A DNA stretch of 64,000 nucleotides from Psilocybe azurescens (taxonomy: Eukaryota > Basidiomycota > Agaricomycetes > Agaricales > Agrocybaceae), in assembly GCA_023853785.1 (NCBI GenBank), contig JAJIRX010000762.1:248001-312000 (forward strand). The letters run 5' to 3'. This document shows, piece by piece, positions 1-12,083 of the stretch. Position 1 is the first letter of the stretch. Every line of letters starts with the position of its first letter. Under the pieces are notes generated by a model. The model was not told the DNA's origin and searched no databases. It saw only the letters and a list, made by a program, of their open reading frames with translations. The position numbers and the translations under genes are program-made.

Positions 1-298
1 TATAACAGTGAACGCCCTGGATCCGTTCCATTACTGCTTAAGGAAAAATTGGGATGTAAACGTCAGATTATTCGAAACTTCGATATAATTACAAGTAATG
101 GGCTCAGGCTCTCAGAAATTCAACTACTTCACAACTTTCTTCGCTTTCCTTCTTCTGGTCGCATCGAGACTTTCGTATACAACTCACAATCTCCCACGGG
201 ACTAGAAATGACCCATCCAATCTATATACCGGTTGTAAGAGGGCGAGTAAATCAAGGCTATACAGTACTAACTGTCAACGACGAAGGAGAGCGCTGGC

Positions 299-918
299 TT
301 AGATGCGAGAATCACCGCGGAGGCGACGAGCGAGATTCAGGTCCCTCGGCATAATTGTCACCGCTTCGCGTGAATAGCGGCCAGGTTGGTGTCCTCAAAA
401 GAGAGACGAGATATGCTTCAGCTGTCTCCTGGAGTGCCATGATGGCGGACGATTGGAAGCGTAAGTCGGTCTAGAGAGATGTTGATGAACGGCTGCATAT
501 AGGGAAGAAAGAGAGCACACCTTGTATTCCTGAGCTATTTCGCGCACTAGCCGTTGGAAAGGGAGCTTTCGGATGAGGAGCTCCGTCGTCTTTTGGTAAC
601 GACGAATTTCTCGAAGAGCGACGGTCCCGGGGCGGAAGCGATGGGGTTTCTTGACACCTCCATGGGATACTACCTTTTGGCCTGCAGTAGAAAGTAAGAA
701 TTGCAATGTGCGAGAAGACGGTATGACATTTTACCGTATTAACGGTTTTGCAAGAAGTTCTGGTGTCCCTTGGACTTTTGGAAGTGATGTGGTCTAGTAT
801 TTGGTGGCGAGGCGTTTTGCCTATGCATAAAGATATTTTCAGCTTCTCGTTTGATTGGTGAATAAATTAGGCACTTACCTCCGGTAGACTTGCGAGCTGA
901 CTGTTTGGTTCTTGCCAT
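299..918 (-). pseudogene. Histone H3-like gene, disrupted (divergent variant or pseudogene)
   Basis: A nucleosome core histone by homology. The first exon starts at 918 and encodes ARTKQSARKSTGG before a GTAAGT donor. The main exon (about 690-520) reads [19 protein letters not shown], then the alpha-N and alpha-1 segment to REIAQEYK. After a ~50-bp intron the last exon encodes [14 protein letters not shown] and ends near 299 with LARRLRGDSRI. Loop 1 has normal H3 length, so this is not a CENP-A. Breaks: the last exon needs one extra base at the A-run 397-400 and another at 361-362 (both homopolymers) to stay in frame. The segment between K14 and the GGVKK motif is barely recognisable (GKTPR, then LATK in another frame), as if about 11 nt were lost between two CTCGC copies. 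The C-terminus DSRI differs from canonical GERS/GERA. Homopolymer errors could explain the 3' breaks but not the tail. Confidence 0.8.
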
Positions 919-1896
919 TGGTGTAAGATGAAATTTGAACGTGGGATGTAAGAATTAGTTTTGTGCCTGCCCCGCACCTCAGCGCCTGATTTTATACGCC
1001 TCAGCGACACATTTATCGGGACCTATAACCCATTCTTCCTTCAATATATTCACTTGTCGACGAGCGGATGTTACAAAGTTTGTTCAACACATCTGGAGCC
1101 AGTCACAATCAAGTCTTGATTTGCATGAGGAAATGACTCGGTCGTTGCCTTTGGCATTTCCTTTGATGGTACCAGCGTACCGGAAAACGATCTGCAATTC
1201 TCAAAAATAGAGGAAAGGAATATTCCAAATAAACGTCGATGTTCACCATTAAGCGAGTCACATTGTGGGAGATCCTGGGACGCGCGGAGTTGGTATTTTG
1301 ATTCTAAGTCCCGCTTCTCGAGCGGCCAACGGACTTGAGCGGATTCATTGGACCCGTTATGCCGGCATAGTTAAGTTCTTGGTCTCTGTACTGTTCTTGA
1401 CGTATTTCGGTCTGTGGATGGCTCGGAGATATAAGTAATGCCCGAACAATGCTGCTGTTCGTGTTTATGTGCTCCGCATTCCAGGAGACTGATATGTTGA
1501 GAGGGCAAGTAGCTCACAAATCCTTCTCATGATCATACCCATGGGTTTCTTTGCAATTTTTGGCGGTCAGCACCGTGGGATGAGAGGACAAGCCTGAGGC
1601 GACCCTGGCTAGAAATGTAGTAGAAAGTTTTACAAAGTTAGAATGAGTAAGATTTTGCGCGAAGGCAGTGTATTTTAATCTTTCGATGTCCCCACACTGC
1701 AGGGTATTTTGATAATGGGGTGGATTTCTTGTGGCAAATTTGAGAAGATGACTGATTGGAGGAAAAAGTGACCCTGTGCCACTACACGTGGGTATCGCGA
1801 TTGTTCAATTTGGCGGAGTCCATAAAAGTTTGAAGCCAGTCTTGTGTTTACAACTTCCGCGTTTGTTCCTTCCTCTTATTGCTCTCTTCCACCGTA
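919..1896. promoter_or_regulatory. Intergenic, shared divergent upstream region of H3-like and JmjC genes
   Basis: About 980 bp lie between the two head-to-head genes and contain no convincing ORF. It should hold both promoters. I see no certain TATA box or terminator. Confidence 0.4.
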
Positions 1897-4800
1897 ATGA
1901 ATGCCCTGCAGGATCCTACCAAGAAGACGTCTATCAATTCATTACTGAACCCACAAGAAGCCTCTGCATACTCATCTCATCTCAATGTCATCAATTCCGC
2001 TCCTCTCTCCATAGACCATCCCGCGTCGCATGCTCACTCAAGCTTATACGAATCAACTTATACCACAACCCCAGCATTCAATCTTCGCGCAGCGAACTGG
2101 GACCCTCTGATGATTCTCCTCGTCGAAAAGCTCTGAATGGACCTGAGGCTCAGCATCATCATCAATATACACAGCAACCCCATTCGGCGATGGTAGCACA
2201 TCCACCGCCGAACAATTATGCGTATCCCTTGAGCCCTCCTGGGATAACGAGGACACGGATGGACGAGTCCCATGGATACGCTGCAGGACAACCTAACTGG
2301 CAGTCGCCGCCACAACCGCACCAAAATACCGGTCCCAATGTCCCATATGGTCCGGCGCAGTCAGACGAACGAACAAGTGCGCAGAAATTATCGAAGTATC
2401 ATTGATGAAGCTCAGACGAGTTCTATTGCAGCTCTAACGGTCGAATATTCTACTCAAAACCAAGGTCCGTAATCTGCTTGTCGAGTTGATGCCACATCTT
2501 CATCCTTTTTCGTTACTTTAGACACATATCCTACCTACGACCTTCAAGCTGAGAATTCTGGTCGGGAAACTCCCTGCTCCCCCTTATCTTTCCACTAAAG
2601 TATATTCTTAGAGCCTCCCCCAATTTGGCAGTCAACTGAAAGGGCCTCTGTGCGTATTGCAGCCAAGGGGACGCTCCCGGACACAACACCGGTCACCGAA
2701 GCCCATCGGTACAGCCAGCGAATGCCCAGTTATGGTCAACATAATATGTACGCTCATTCCAGCGAATCTTATCCCCCTTCTCAGCCTCCGCCGTCTTCTG
2801 TGATGTCTTCTGCTTCGCCTCAAGCTCAATTGATTGAACCTTCTGGGACATCATCCTCGTCCTCGAAGAGGCAGCTTCCTGAAAGCGAGGCTACCCCAGC
2901 ACCCAAAGCTAAACGGCCGAAGTCCAAAGCTAAATCGGCAGTCCCGGAGACATCCATGCCTGCAGTTTCATCTTCAGGTGCGTGTAGATGTTGCTCATAT
3001 TTGAGGGCCTTCTGTCGTTTTGCATCCGTTACCTTTGGCGTTTTTTGATCGCGCTTGGCCAATCGTGTCCCTTTGTCCTCCACTCACGGAAAACTTAAAA
3101 TAACCTTTTGCACGACTTCTGTTTTGTCTTATTCTGGCTTGGATCTAGAAGTACCAGAAACCATAACTGACATTTCACTCGTACTCTAGGTCCGTCGAAG
3201 CGTGGATATAACGCTAAAAAGCGCAGCGAAGCCGCAATCATCTCTGCTCAAAACGGTATGTTTTGCAATAGATTTGTTGTCAACGCCAACGGATTTCCGG
3301 CCCCGACTACATTACATTGTTTCGTTTGATAAGTAAAGAGTATTGCATAATTGGATAGAATCCCAGCTGATGCACTTTTTCTATCCATTTTCCACCTTCG
3401 ACCCTTTTTGATTCATTTGACGCTTTATATTGATCACATATCCTTCCCAGCAGATGCATTACAGAGAGCACAACAAGGAGGTAATGACATACGTCACTCC
3501 CAAGCTCCTGGTTGGTATTCCTTCTCTTGGGTCTTTTTAGCTAGCTCATCTTTACACCCAAACAGGTGATCTCCCATATACTATGACCGCAGCAGACGGT
3601 ACACAGTACATCCCGGAACTTCAGTTCGCGCGTTGCATGTCCAACCGATACAAGAAAGAAGATTTTCCTAGATGCGTATCATGTACGCGGCGGTGGGCCG
3701 GAGACACCTGTCGCTTTCAAGGCATTCGATATTTCATGCGTGATTCGCAAAGAAGGATGTGCGGCGTAAGCTTCAACGAAAACCCAGGTCAGCAAATCAC
3801 TGTTATGGATTTTCCCTCAAAGTGGAGTAGAGAATTCGAGATGGAACATATAACTCGAATCAAGGTGTGCCAAACCAAGTTGTCAAGATATCAATTTATT
3901 TATTCACGGGAAAAATAGCTGTCAATTGCGAAGGCCCTTTTCCCGGTGTTACTTGCTGAACAAGAACACTTAAATGTGAGTGACATAGTGCGCCGTCCGC
4001 GCGAATCCGATGTCCGTGCTACATGCGGTGCGTTCACTTTCTTTGACGCGTCAGGATCCGTTTTCTGACGATGTATCATTATTAGACACTTGTATGACTT
4101 CATTATTCTCAAAAACTTTCATGTGCCGCATGTGTGGTCGTGAAGTTTGCAACGAGTGTTACCAACAAGTACGCGAGCTTACTGAACACCCGACGCAAGC
4201 GACGCCTTCGGAGCTTACTGCACTTGTGTTGAGGAGAGAGAAACACGCCCACTCGAATCCGTTCTTTTGGCCTGCACAAAGAGGATTGAGCATGGGGTCA
4301 GCGAGTTTACGCCGGTGACGCGCTTCACGGCTGCTGAGTTGGACAAGACCGTCGGCGAGATGCGACAAATTCTGGCAAGAGAAGATAAAAAGACCCAGGC
4401 TGGTCAACCTGCCACTAAGGGCCCGGAAGCCCCTGGGCTTTTTGTCCTTGACGCCGCGCATTCATTGGAAACAACTAACCAACATGCACCAACATACCCT
4501 GGATCTATACAGGCCACACAGGATACATATACTCCTACGTCGTCTCAAATTTCTCAACAACCGCAATCAGGCTTCCCGCCGGAACACCCTGAACCCAACA
4601 CGACTTCTAACGAACGCGATAACCTCGCCAATGATTTCCCTGATCCAATAACATCTCCTATCTATGATACCTATACACCTGCAAACATTGCACCCCACAT
4701 TTCGGTCATACCCACTTATCGCGCCCAAATGATTCCTGCCCGTTTATACGATAACCTAAGCCGTTCTCCTCCCTCACGCACAGGCTCCCCTACTCTTATG

Positions 4801-6128
4801 TTTTCTTGTCTCTGGAAGAAAGGCCTTCCCCTGCTTGTGAAAGGTGTCCTGCCTAGGTTTAAAATGCCTTGGACTCCTCAGTCCTTTATAGCTCGTTACG
4901 GCGACCAAAGTTGCTTGGTTATAGAGTGTCAGACCGATACGCTCAAACGGGTTAGCATCAGAGAGTTCTTTGGGTGGTTCGGGAAATATGGCGAACGGTC
5001 TCAATGTTGGAAACTCAAAGTTTGTCTTTCATATCTTTCTCTATTTTCATTGTTGACTGACTGGTGCGTCCTGTGGTAACTCTAGGACTGGCCTCCTACG
5101 GCTGAATTCAAAGCTGCGTTCCCTGACCTGTATGCAGATTTTAGCCAGGCCGTTCCCGTCCCTGACTATGTGCGACGAGATGGTGTGTATAACATTGGGT
5201 CTCATTTCCCTACAAACGCCATTGGGCCGGACTTGGGTATGCACCCTCTTCAACTTACCATTTACGACGATGCTGTGTTGACTGACACTTTTCTGCAGGC
5301 CCAAAGATGTACAATTCTATGGCCTCTTCTCAAGAACCTGGTAGTAAAGGTTCCACCCGGCTACATATGGATATGGCCGATGCTTTGAACGTCATGTTAC
5401 ATGCAGAACCATGCGAAGATGGAACCGAAGGCTATGCAGTCTGGGATTTGTACAGGGCCGAAGACAGCGATGTGATTCGGGGGTTCTTAAAGAAGAGGTT
5501 TGGATTCAATCCTCAACAACCTTCGAACTCAGTAAATGGACAGATGGGGTCTAGTGGTGCCAATTCGAAGAGGTATGTTTGTTTACGGAGATCAGAATGG
5601 CATCACCAACTAAACATGATCGCTTTTAGTGCGGGCGAAAAGGGAGCTGCTCCTGTCCAAATGATTGGGCACGACCCAATACATGGCCAACAATTTTATC
5701 TGGACGTCGAGCTGCGCAAGGCGCTCTGGGAGGAGTGTGGTGTCAAGAGTTTTAGAATTTACCAACGTCCTGGAGATGGCGTATTCATCCCGGCGGGATG
5801 TGCTCATCAGGTTTGTGGTTCTTTTATCTCTTTTTGTTATCATTAATGTTTAATGAAACTTCTATCACCTTATCAACAGGTCGCGAATATGTCTGACTGC
5901 ATGAAGATCGCTATCGACTTCGTCAGCCCTGAGAACATCGACCGGTGTGAGAAGCTGACGAAGGAGTTCAGGGAGCAGAACCAGAGTAAGGTGTGGAAGG
6001 AAGATGTGCTCCAGCTTCGAACGATGATGTGGTTCGCATGGCAGTCCTGCTGCATCAAGGAGGAGGAAATTTCCAAAGAGGAATCAAAGGCCCGAATTAC
6101 CGATACTAATATCGCCAATCCGACATAG
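1897..6128 (+). CDS. JmjC-domain histone demethylase, KDM3/JHDM2-like
   Basis: Predicted Fe(II)/2-oxoglutarate-dependent lysine demethylase, probably acting on H3K9 in the nucleus (family inference). Roughly eleven exons. The N-terminal third is low-complexity, rich in Pro, Gln, His and Ser, with a basic stretch (PKAKRPKSKAKS) near 2.9 kb that looks like an NLS. A Cys-rich zinc-binding part follows (RCVSCTRRW near 3.67 kb; MCRMCGREVCNECY near 4.12 kb), as in KDM3 proteins. The JmjC domain lies at 5.3-6.0 kb: iron ligands HMD in RLHMDMADALNVM and the distal His in IPAGCAHQV, with downstream MKIAIDFVSPENI matching KDM3 closely. Frame breaks: a missing base at the C-run 2103-2105, another at the T-run 4265-4268, and an unexplained change near 2350-2390; these look like sequence errors because the catalytic core is intact. 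The start is the first ATG in the low-complexity frame and could be further upstream. Confidence 0.85.
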
Positions 6129-7740
6129 GGTGGAGAAGGCCCCTGACGGGGTCAGTGAATTCTGGCTTATAGGTGAGGAGGTTATTTCTTTCTTTTCTTG
6201 GATAGCATTATTCGTGCGAGCGATCCATTACATTTATTCTACTACACTCCTATGCTATATAATACGTACAACGCAAACACGTTTTCACAACCGCGAGTTA
6301 ACACATATCGCATAGTACCTTCGATTTTGATATACATTGCTGAAAGTCGCCGCGGATTTCTGTTTGTACAATCCAAGTCGTCATCAAGAAGACGAATAAT
6401 TGAATAGGTGTGCCGATATATGGTTTCCTTCCTATTTTTAACCTGCTTTTCAACGTAGTTATCATGTAATTGAAAGGCGCCCAAAATGGTGATCAATCAA
6501 TGATCAATTGAAGTTGAACGCGTCGCAACTAAGGTCACCTGGATTTATGGACCGTTCATTCCGAAGCTCTGACAAATCTAACCGCCGTATTTCAACTTTA
6601 TACATTCAACTTTATCTCAGGAATGCTGTCTACGCCCTGTTCCGGCATCTTGCTTTGATCACTTATTGATGCTTGAGAGCAAGTCGTGTTGGATCGTGCA
6701 TGATGTCAGCGCCAGTGCATTGGTTTTTCTAGAATGACACCTCCACAAATGGCAAACAACGTGCCGCTGGATTCAACTGCAGTCAGGACGTCTAGGGGTA
6801 ATGATTTGATTATCGAGGCATATTTTGAGTTTATTAGCGTCGGGATTATTCATTTCCGGCCAATTGCCAGTTCCTGAAGTTTCTATGCCTCGTGGAATCA
6901 ATATGAGTATGTATCTATACGAATTCTGGCTTGAATGACCGATGTTACAGGACTTTGCCTCTTGTCATTTGTATCTATGAAGAAGACAGAAAAATGGCGA
7001 TAGACCGGATATCTCTTTCTGGAGGGGGAACAAAACGACTTACACATTTATAGCATGTTCTTTTGTTTTTCTCTGGACTCATTCTGATTTGAGAGGTCTC
7101 TCATAGACCTTCGCCGAAAAAAATAACAGATCTCAGCCTGCAGAAAAATCACATATAAACAGGGGGTTGGACTCTAAATACTTCGAGTGGCTGAACAATA
7201 TAAAAACATACAGATTAGTGTTGACGGCATACTACCAGACTACTGGGTCGCCGCTCATCTCATGGTACTTACCTCCAAACCTCCTTGCTACTGCCTGATT
7301 TCCATCTTTACGTTTAGTATTTCACTGTCCTGCATGTCTCATTCTTCCCCTGCTTTTCGCAGAATACGGCCCTTGCTGTGACTGGACCAAGTACTCTACC
7401 TCCAGTACATCACCACATTATTCGAAAGCATATATCGATATCGGGTCGTCAAGCGTGCTATCGGCGTTCATGTAATTCAGTTGAAAGTTCAAACAGCAAT
7501 GTATATTCTGCGCAAATAAGCTCCCGTTAACCACATGAGGCCTTGAATTTCATACAGGAGGGACACGATCGATTCTGCTAGCATCTGTTATTGGAAATCT
7601 TTGTCTGGGACAGGCTTTTTGGTTCTAATGTCTGCGTTACTTTATCTTTGCATAAATTCATTGCTGTTTGAGCTTTTGCTTGCCAAATATGCCGTCGGGC
7701 TTCAATACAACCATTCTACTCCTCTGCAGAGTATGCCGCG
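6129..7740. other. Intergenic, nothing recognised
   Basis: About 1.6 kb downstream of the JmjC gene. Only short unsupported ORFs on either strand; no repeats or RNA genes recognised. Confidence 0.4.
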
Positions 7741-8684
7741 CTAAGTTGTCCAGCGACCGCCCGGTCTTTCAAGTCTCTCCCATGACATCATCTTCGAGAA
7801 TCCAAATGCAGAACTGGAGCCAGTGTTCAATAATTTGCCAACTGACAACGACCTCAGCCCGAGTGCATGTCCACGAGCCGTATTCAGCACCCCGAGCAGA
7901 AAATGTAGCCTTTCGCCGTTATCCGACTACATAGAAATCCAATATTGCAATCGAACTGCTTTAATCATCCGAGAACTCCGCACCGTGAACTGTCTCAGCA
8001 TACCGGCGGCCAACAGACGAATACCCGAGAACCGAGAAGGGGACATTTACTCTGGCAATAGATCCCCATTTTTCATACCGCTCAGTGCGCGGCGACGCCT
8101 TCTCTGTCACCTTTAAAAATCTGCATTCTTCACTGAATCACCCTATCCTGCATCCACTTCCGGCTCTCGGTTTCGGAGTACACGGAAGCGACATCCATTC
8201 GTGAAGAGCTTCGAGGCACAGTGGAGGCTATTAATTATACATATCGGAGTATGCGCCCTAGCATACCCATTCCTACTTGTGTTCGTTGTTGCTTCAAGAG
8301 CAAAGTGCTTATTCTGGGCGCGTTTATATGCCGGATTTGAATGCGGACTTCTTGGCGTTGTAATGGGATTGAGCCTCCTCGTACGGCTCGCAAGAAGAAT
8401 TTTGGAATCTAGTAGTGCGTATATTGGTCCTCACATTCTACTTCAAGATCATTCAGCCGATCAATGAGATTTGTCGTCAGCTTGTGCTATACTGACACAT
8501 CAGTCTCGGATACCCAACGGCCCTGGAATCAGACTTAGTAAGGATATATATCTGCCCGGTCCTCCGACCCAAGCGACCCTTTAGGGAGCTTCGATGGCTC
8601 TGGGATCGGGATTCGTATCAAGGCACTGACAACGATTATCGCAAGCTCTGTGAGTTGGTATTTTTAAATTCACAAATGCCATGA
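7741..8684 (+). CDS. Possible multi-exon membrane protein, unidentified
   Basis: Not recognised. An open stretch at 8150-8410 has no ATG of its own but encodes a strongly hydrophobic segment (IIHIGVCALAYPFLLVFVV, then CGLLGVVMGLSLLVRLARR), consistent with two membrane helices. It is followed by donor-like GTGCGT and a later piece reading ELRWLWDRDSYQGTDNDYR. Upstream, 7750-8110 can be read as a hydrophilic segment (DIIFENPNAELEPVFNNLPT). Joining the last pieces by the obvious splice sites produces a stop codon, so the model is incomplete or the gene is decayed. It could also be noise. Confidence 0.25.
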
Positions 8685-8689
8685 TGTTA

Positions 8690-9456
8690 TTTTCACAATT
8701 GACATGGGATTTAGCACGCGGTTACGGTCGTTATGGATTTTGCTATTTTTGGCAAATGTTATACTTTCTGGGCTATTATCTTTTGTGCTAGCTAGGGCAG
8801 TGAATATAGAGGTCCATATTGTGGTGGAACCTTTCTGCATTCTGACACTCAGATTATGGTAATCATAGTGGCGTCATTATGAAATTTACGATGAGATCGC
8901 AGTGTACTCGAGTACGCAGATATTTCCCAAGACGACACAGAGGCAGTTAAGATAGTTAAGATGCACTTGTGGTTTTGCGTCCCGAGCCTTACGCAGCTTG
9001 ATAGAGCGATGCATTACTTTGGATTATATTCCCTTTTTACTCAAGAAAACGCGCCTTCAGTCGCCTCCTTCATATGGGATAATGATCTGATTTTCTCCAC
9101 AAAGGATTTAGAGCTCGCCTGACATAATAGATTACGCAAGAGATCTTAGATTTTATTACGTTGTATGATCTTTCTTACAGTTTTTGAAATAATTGATCAA
9201 GCTGTACAGGACCTTGGGGAATCCTATCATTTCATTCTGTAAATCAAGTCCTGGATTGCTTTGCCGAGGGCGCTTAAGAACCTTGTCCTGAAGGGGTTGA
9301 CAAATTAACCCATCAGGGTCATGTGACTGTTTTGTCGTACGACCTTTTCGTTTAACTGTCAGAACTTAAAATAAAAGGTTCTCATAAATCTCGTAAGTCA
9401 CCGTCACTTGATACTCTCCCACTTTCGCCATCCCAACGCGTCGAATCTCTGCTAAT
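8690..9456. promoter_or_regulatory. Intergenic upstream of ERG2
   Basis: About 770 bp without a gene. The ERG2 promoter must lie in its 3' part; AT-rich stretches near 9365-9390 could serve as a core promoter, but no exact element is evident. Confidence 0.3.
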
Positions 9457-10274
9457 ATGGGTTCTGGCCAAAAGACCTCAAACGCAAAACCCAGGGCGTC
9501 TCAAAATTGGCTATTGACATGGGGCAAGCGATTGGGCATATTCAGTGTGCTGCTCGCGACTTTCGCGTGGCTAGATACCATAAAGGTGAATAGAAGCGTA
9601 TTCATTTTAAGGTCACTACTGATGTATAGAAATTTTCAGGACCGCTGGTATGTTTTGGACCCGCCATTGCTGCACGAACTCGCGCAATCAGCTATCGCTG
9701 CCTCGCCGAATGACACCGCTGGTATGATATCACACATCGTCAAGAACCTTACCGAGACCTACCCGTCCAACGATATTCGTCTTAACACTAATCAAGAATG
9801 GGTTTTCAACAACGCCGGCGGCGCCATGGGTGCCATGTATATCATTCACGCAAGCATCACCGAATATCTCATCATTTTTGGCACACCACTCGGAACAGAA
9901 GGTCATAGCGGAATCCACACCGCAGACGACTATTTCCACATCCTGGTTGGTGAACAATGGGCCTTCAGACCAGGCGCGCTCGAAATGGAGAGGTATACCC
10001 CTGGGATGGTTCATCTTATGCCCCGAGGTGTGGTGAAGCAGTACAAGATGCATGAAGGATGTTGGGCTATGGAATATGCCAGAGGTGTGTGTGCTTCGAG
10101 CAGCGTTGACCATACGATCAAGAGATTGATTATGCTTCAGGATGGATTCCCCTTATGTTGCCTTTCGGATTTGCTGATACACTCTCTTCGACGCTTGATC
10201 TATTCACCCTATATCACACTGTACGAATAACCGGGAGGGAGATGATTGCGAACTTGCTGATGGGTAAAATTTAG
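9457..10274 (+). CDS. ERG2: C-8 sterol isomerase (ERG2/sigma-1 receptor family)
   Basis: Moves the sterol double bond from C8 to C7 (fecosterol to episterol) in ergosterol synthesis, at the ER membrane. Three exons. An N-terminal membrane helix ([16 protein letters not shown]) is followed by intron 1 directly after LDTIK, then [16 protein letters not shown]. Family blocks are intact: [55 protein letters not shown] and [21 protein letters not shown] short intron splits the ARG|W site at about 10085-10140, and the last exon gives [20 protein letters not shown] and ends [15 protein letters not shown]. Length and ends match fungal ERG2 and every splice keeps frame, so this gene is a useful control for the frame breaks elsewhere. 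Confidence 0.96.
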
Positions 10275-10619
10275 AAAGCACACAATGCTTCACAACCACT
10301 ATTTGTGGATTTAATTTAATGCTTTTAATTACGACCACAATGACTTATTCATGCGTCCTAATCTTCAGAAGTATCAGTTACGGACCATGGTTGGCAAGTC
10401 CACGCGAATAAAGAATGATCTCACAACTTGGCTTATTCACTTCAAGTTCAAAGTTACGTTGAGGCCTTCAAATTTCAGATAGTGAGGCGAGAAGTGAAAT
10501 TAGCTGTTCCTAACAAATCTGAATTCGGCGACTTGTTCAAGTATAGTCCCCATAATAGGCCAATTCAAGCGCAGAATATGGGAAAGACTATTTTTGTTGA
10601 ATCCGTGTCAAATTAGCTC

Positions 10620-12080
10620 GTATCAGCCATCTGTTCGCTAAAAGCAGTAATAAATTCCTGATTAGGGCATTATCTTGGCATAATCAGTCTTATATTTATC
10701 TGCTTCCCATCCATTTGCTCAATTTTATGCACAATTTAATCCATTGTGATGCAGCTTCATCTTAACATTCTACCTTACAATTTGGAAGCTGTTTATAAGA
10801 CACAATTCATATTGCACTCTAAATTTACTCCAAACTGCTGCAAAAGTGTTGCTAAAATATTCAATTTATATCAATATGCAATTAAAATGACAAAATTTAC
10901 TATTTTGAAGGTTTCCCCAAATGCCCCAAGTTTAAGTGGATTATTCTCCCAAAAACAGAGTAAGCAAAGTAGATTCTATGTAAGTACAAGGCATCCAAAT
11001 GGACAAGAAGTGTATGAAATTCAAAGTTGTCCTAAAATTACCAAAAAATCTTTGTTTGGCTTGGATTGGTCAGCAGCACTAAACATCAACAATAGCTATT
11101 TCATCAACTGTGACAATGCTGTGACAACACAACTCTTCATTCTTAACTATCACCTAACTATCCCTCAGACACTCCTAGCTTGCCCTCAAAGTGGTCTATA
11201 TTGTAAGTGTCCACTCTATCTAGTGTTATTTCTTGCAACATAGACACTGTCTGCATAACACATGCCTCAATGATGGCCTCTTTTGGTCATTGACGCTGAC
11301 GATTGTCAATTGGTCACATTGAACCAATGTTGAACATGATATAAAAGCATGATTTGGATAGGTGGCCATCTATGGCCACTTTAAATATTCTAGTTTTCAT
11401 TTCTATCTGTTTTTGCTGAGCCATGCTTGATGCTGTTTTTCACTGCTCAGCATTTATTGCAATGCTAATTTTGTGGCTTTTGCCTGATCTCATGAGCACA
11501 TTATGGGTACACTTATACCCATACTCATTTATTATTGGCCTTACAATATAGCTGGAAATATGGTCTAGCTCATTTGCAGCTATTATTTGACTTCTGAACT
11601 GATATTCATGATATTTTTAGCCTTGCATCCTTGTCTATATTTATGTCAATTGACATGCTTATTTTATTTCTCTCTTAGAATTTTTTTAAATAATTATCTA
11701 TGCTGATTTAATATTCTTTCTCCAATTAGGCTGTCTGGAATACTTGGCTAAATTTCTGACCAAGATCAACTTCAGACAGCTTTTCTTCAATTGACAGCTT
11801 TGTTTTTGTATGTAAAGCACAAAATACTTGATCTTTTAGTCTGACTCTCATGACTTTTTCTCAAGACATACAGCATTTTAACAATTGCCCTCAAATTGCT
11901 CCAGATATCCTTGCATTGTACCACCCTCCATTCTTTTTTAAACTTGAAGCATTTATGAGATCAAATTCATTCCATAAAAATGGTAGTTATTTGCTCTATC
12001 CTTCCTTTATCTATCTAATTTTTCTGATACTAGATATTTATCTTGTCTCTCCAAGTCCATCTTCCACTAGAATTGAACAG
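10620..12080. other. AT-rich block, possible decayed mobile element
   Basis: About 1.4 kb noticeably richer in A and T than the flanking genes. It contains a 165-codon ORF (10746-11243, +) with no recognised domain and AT-biased codons. I could not find terminal inverted repeats or a target duplication. It ends where the gene beginning at 12084 starts. Confidence 0.4.
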
Positions 12081-12083
12081 CTC

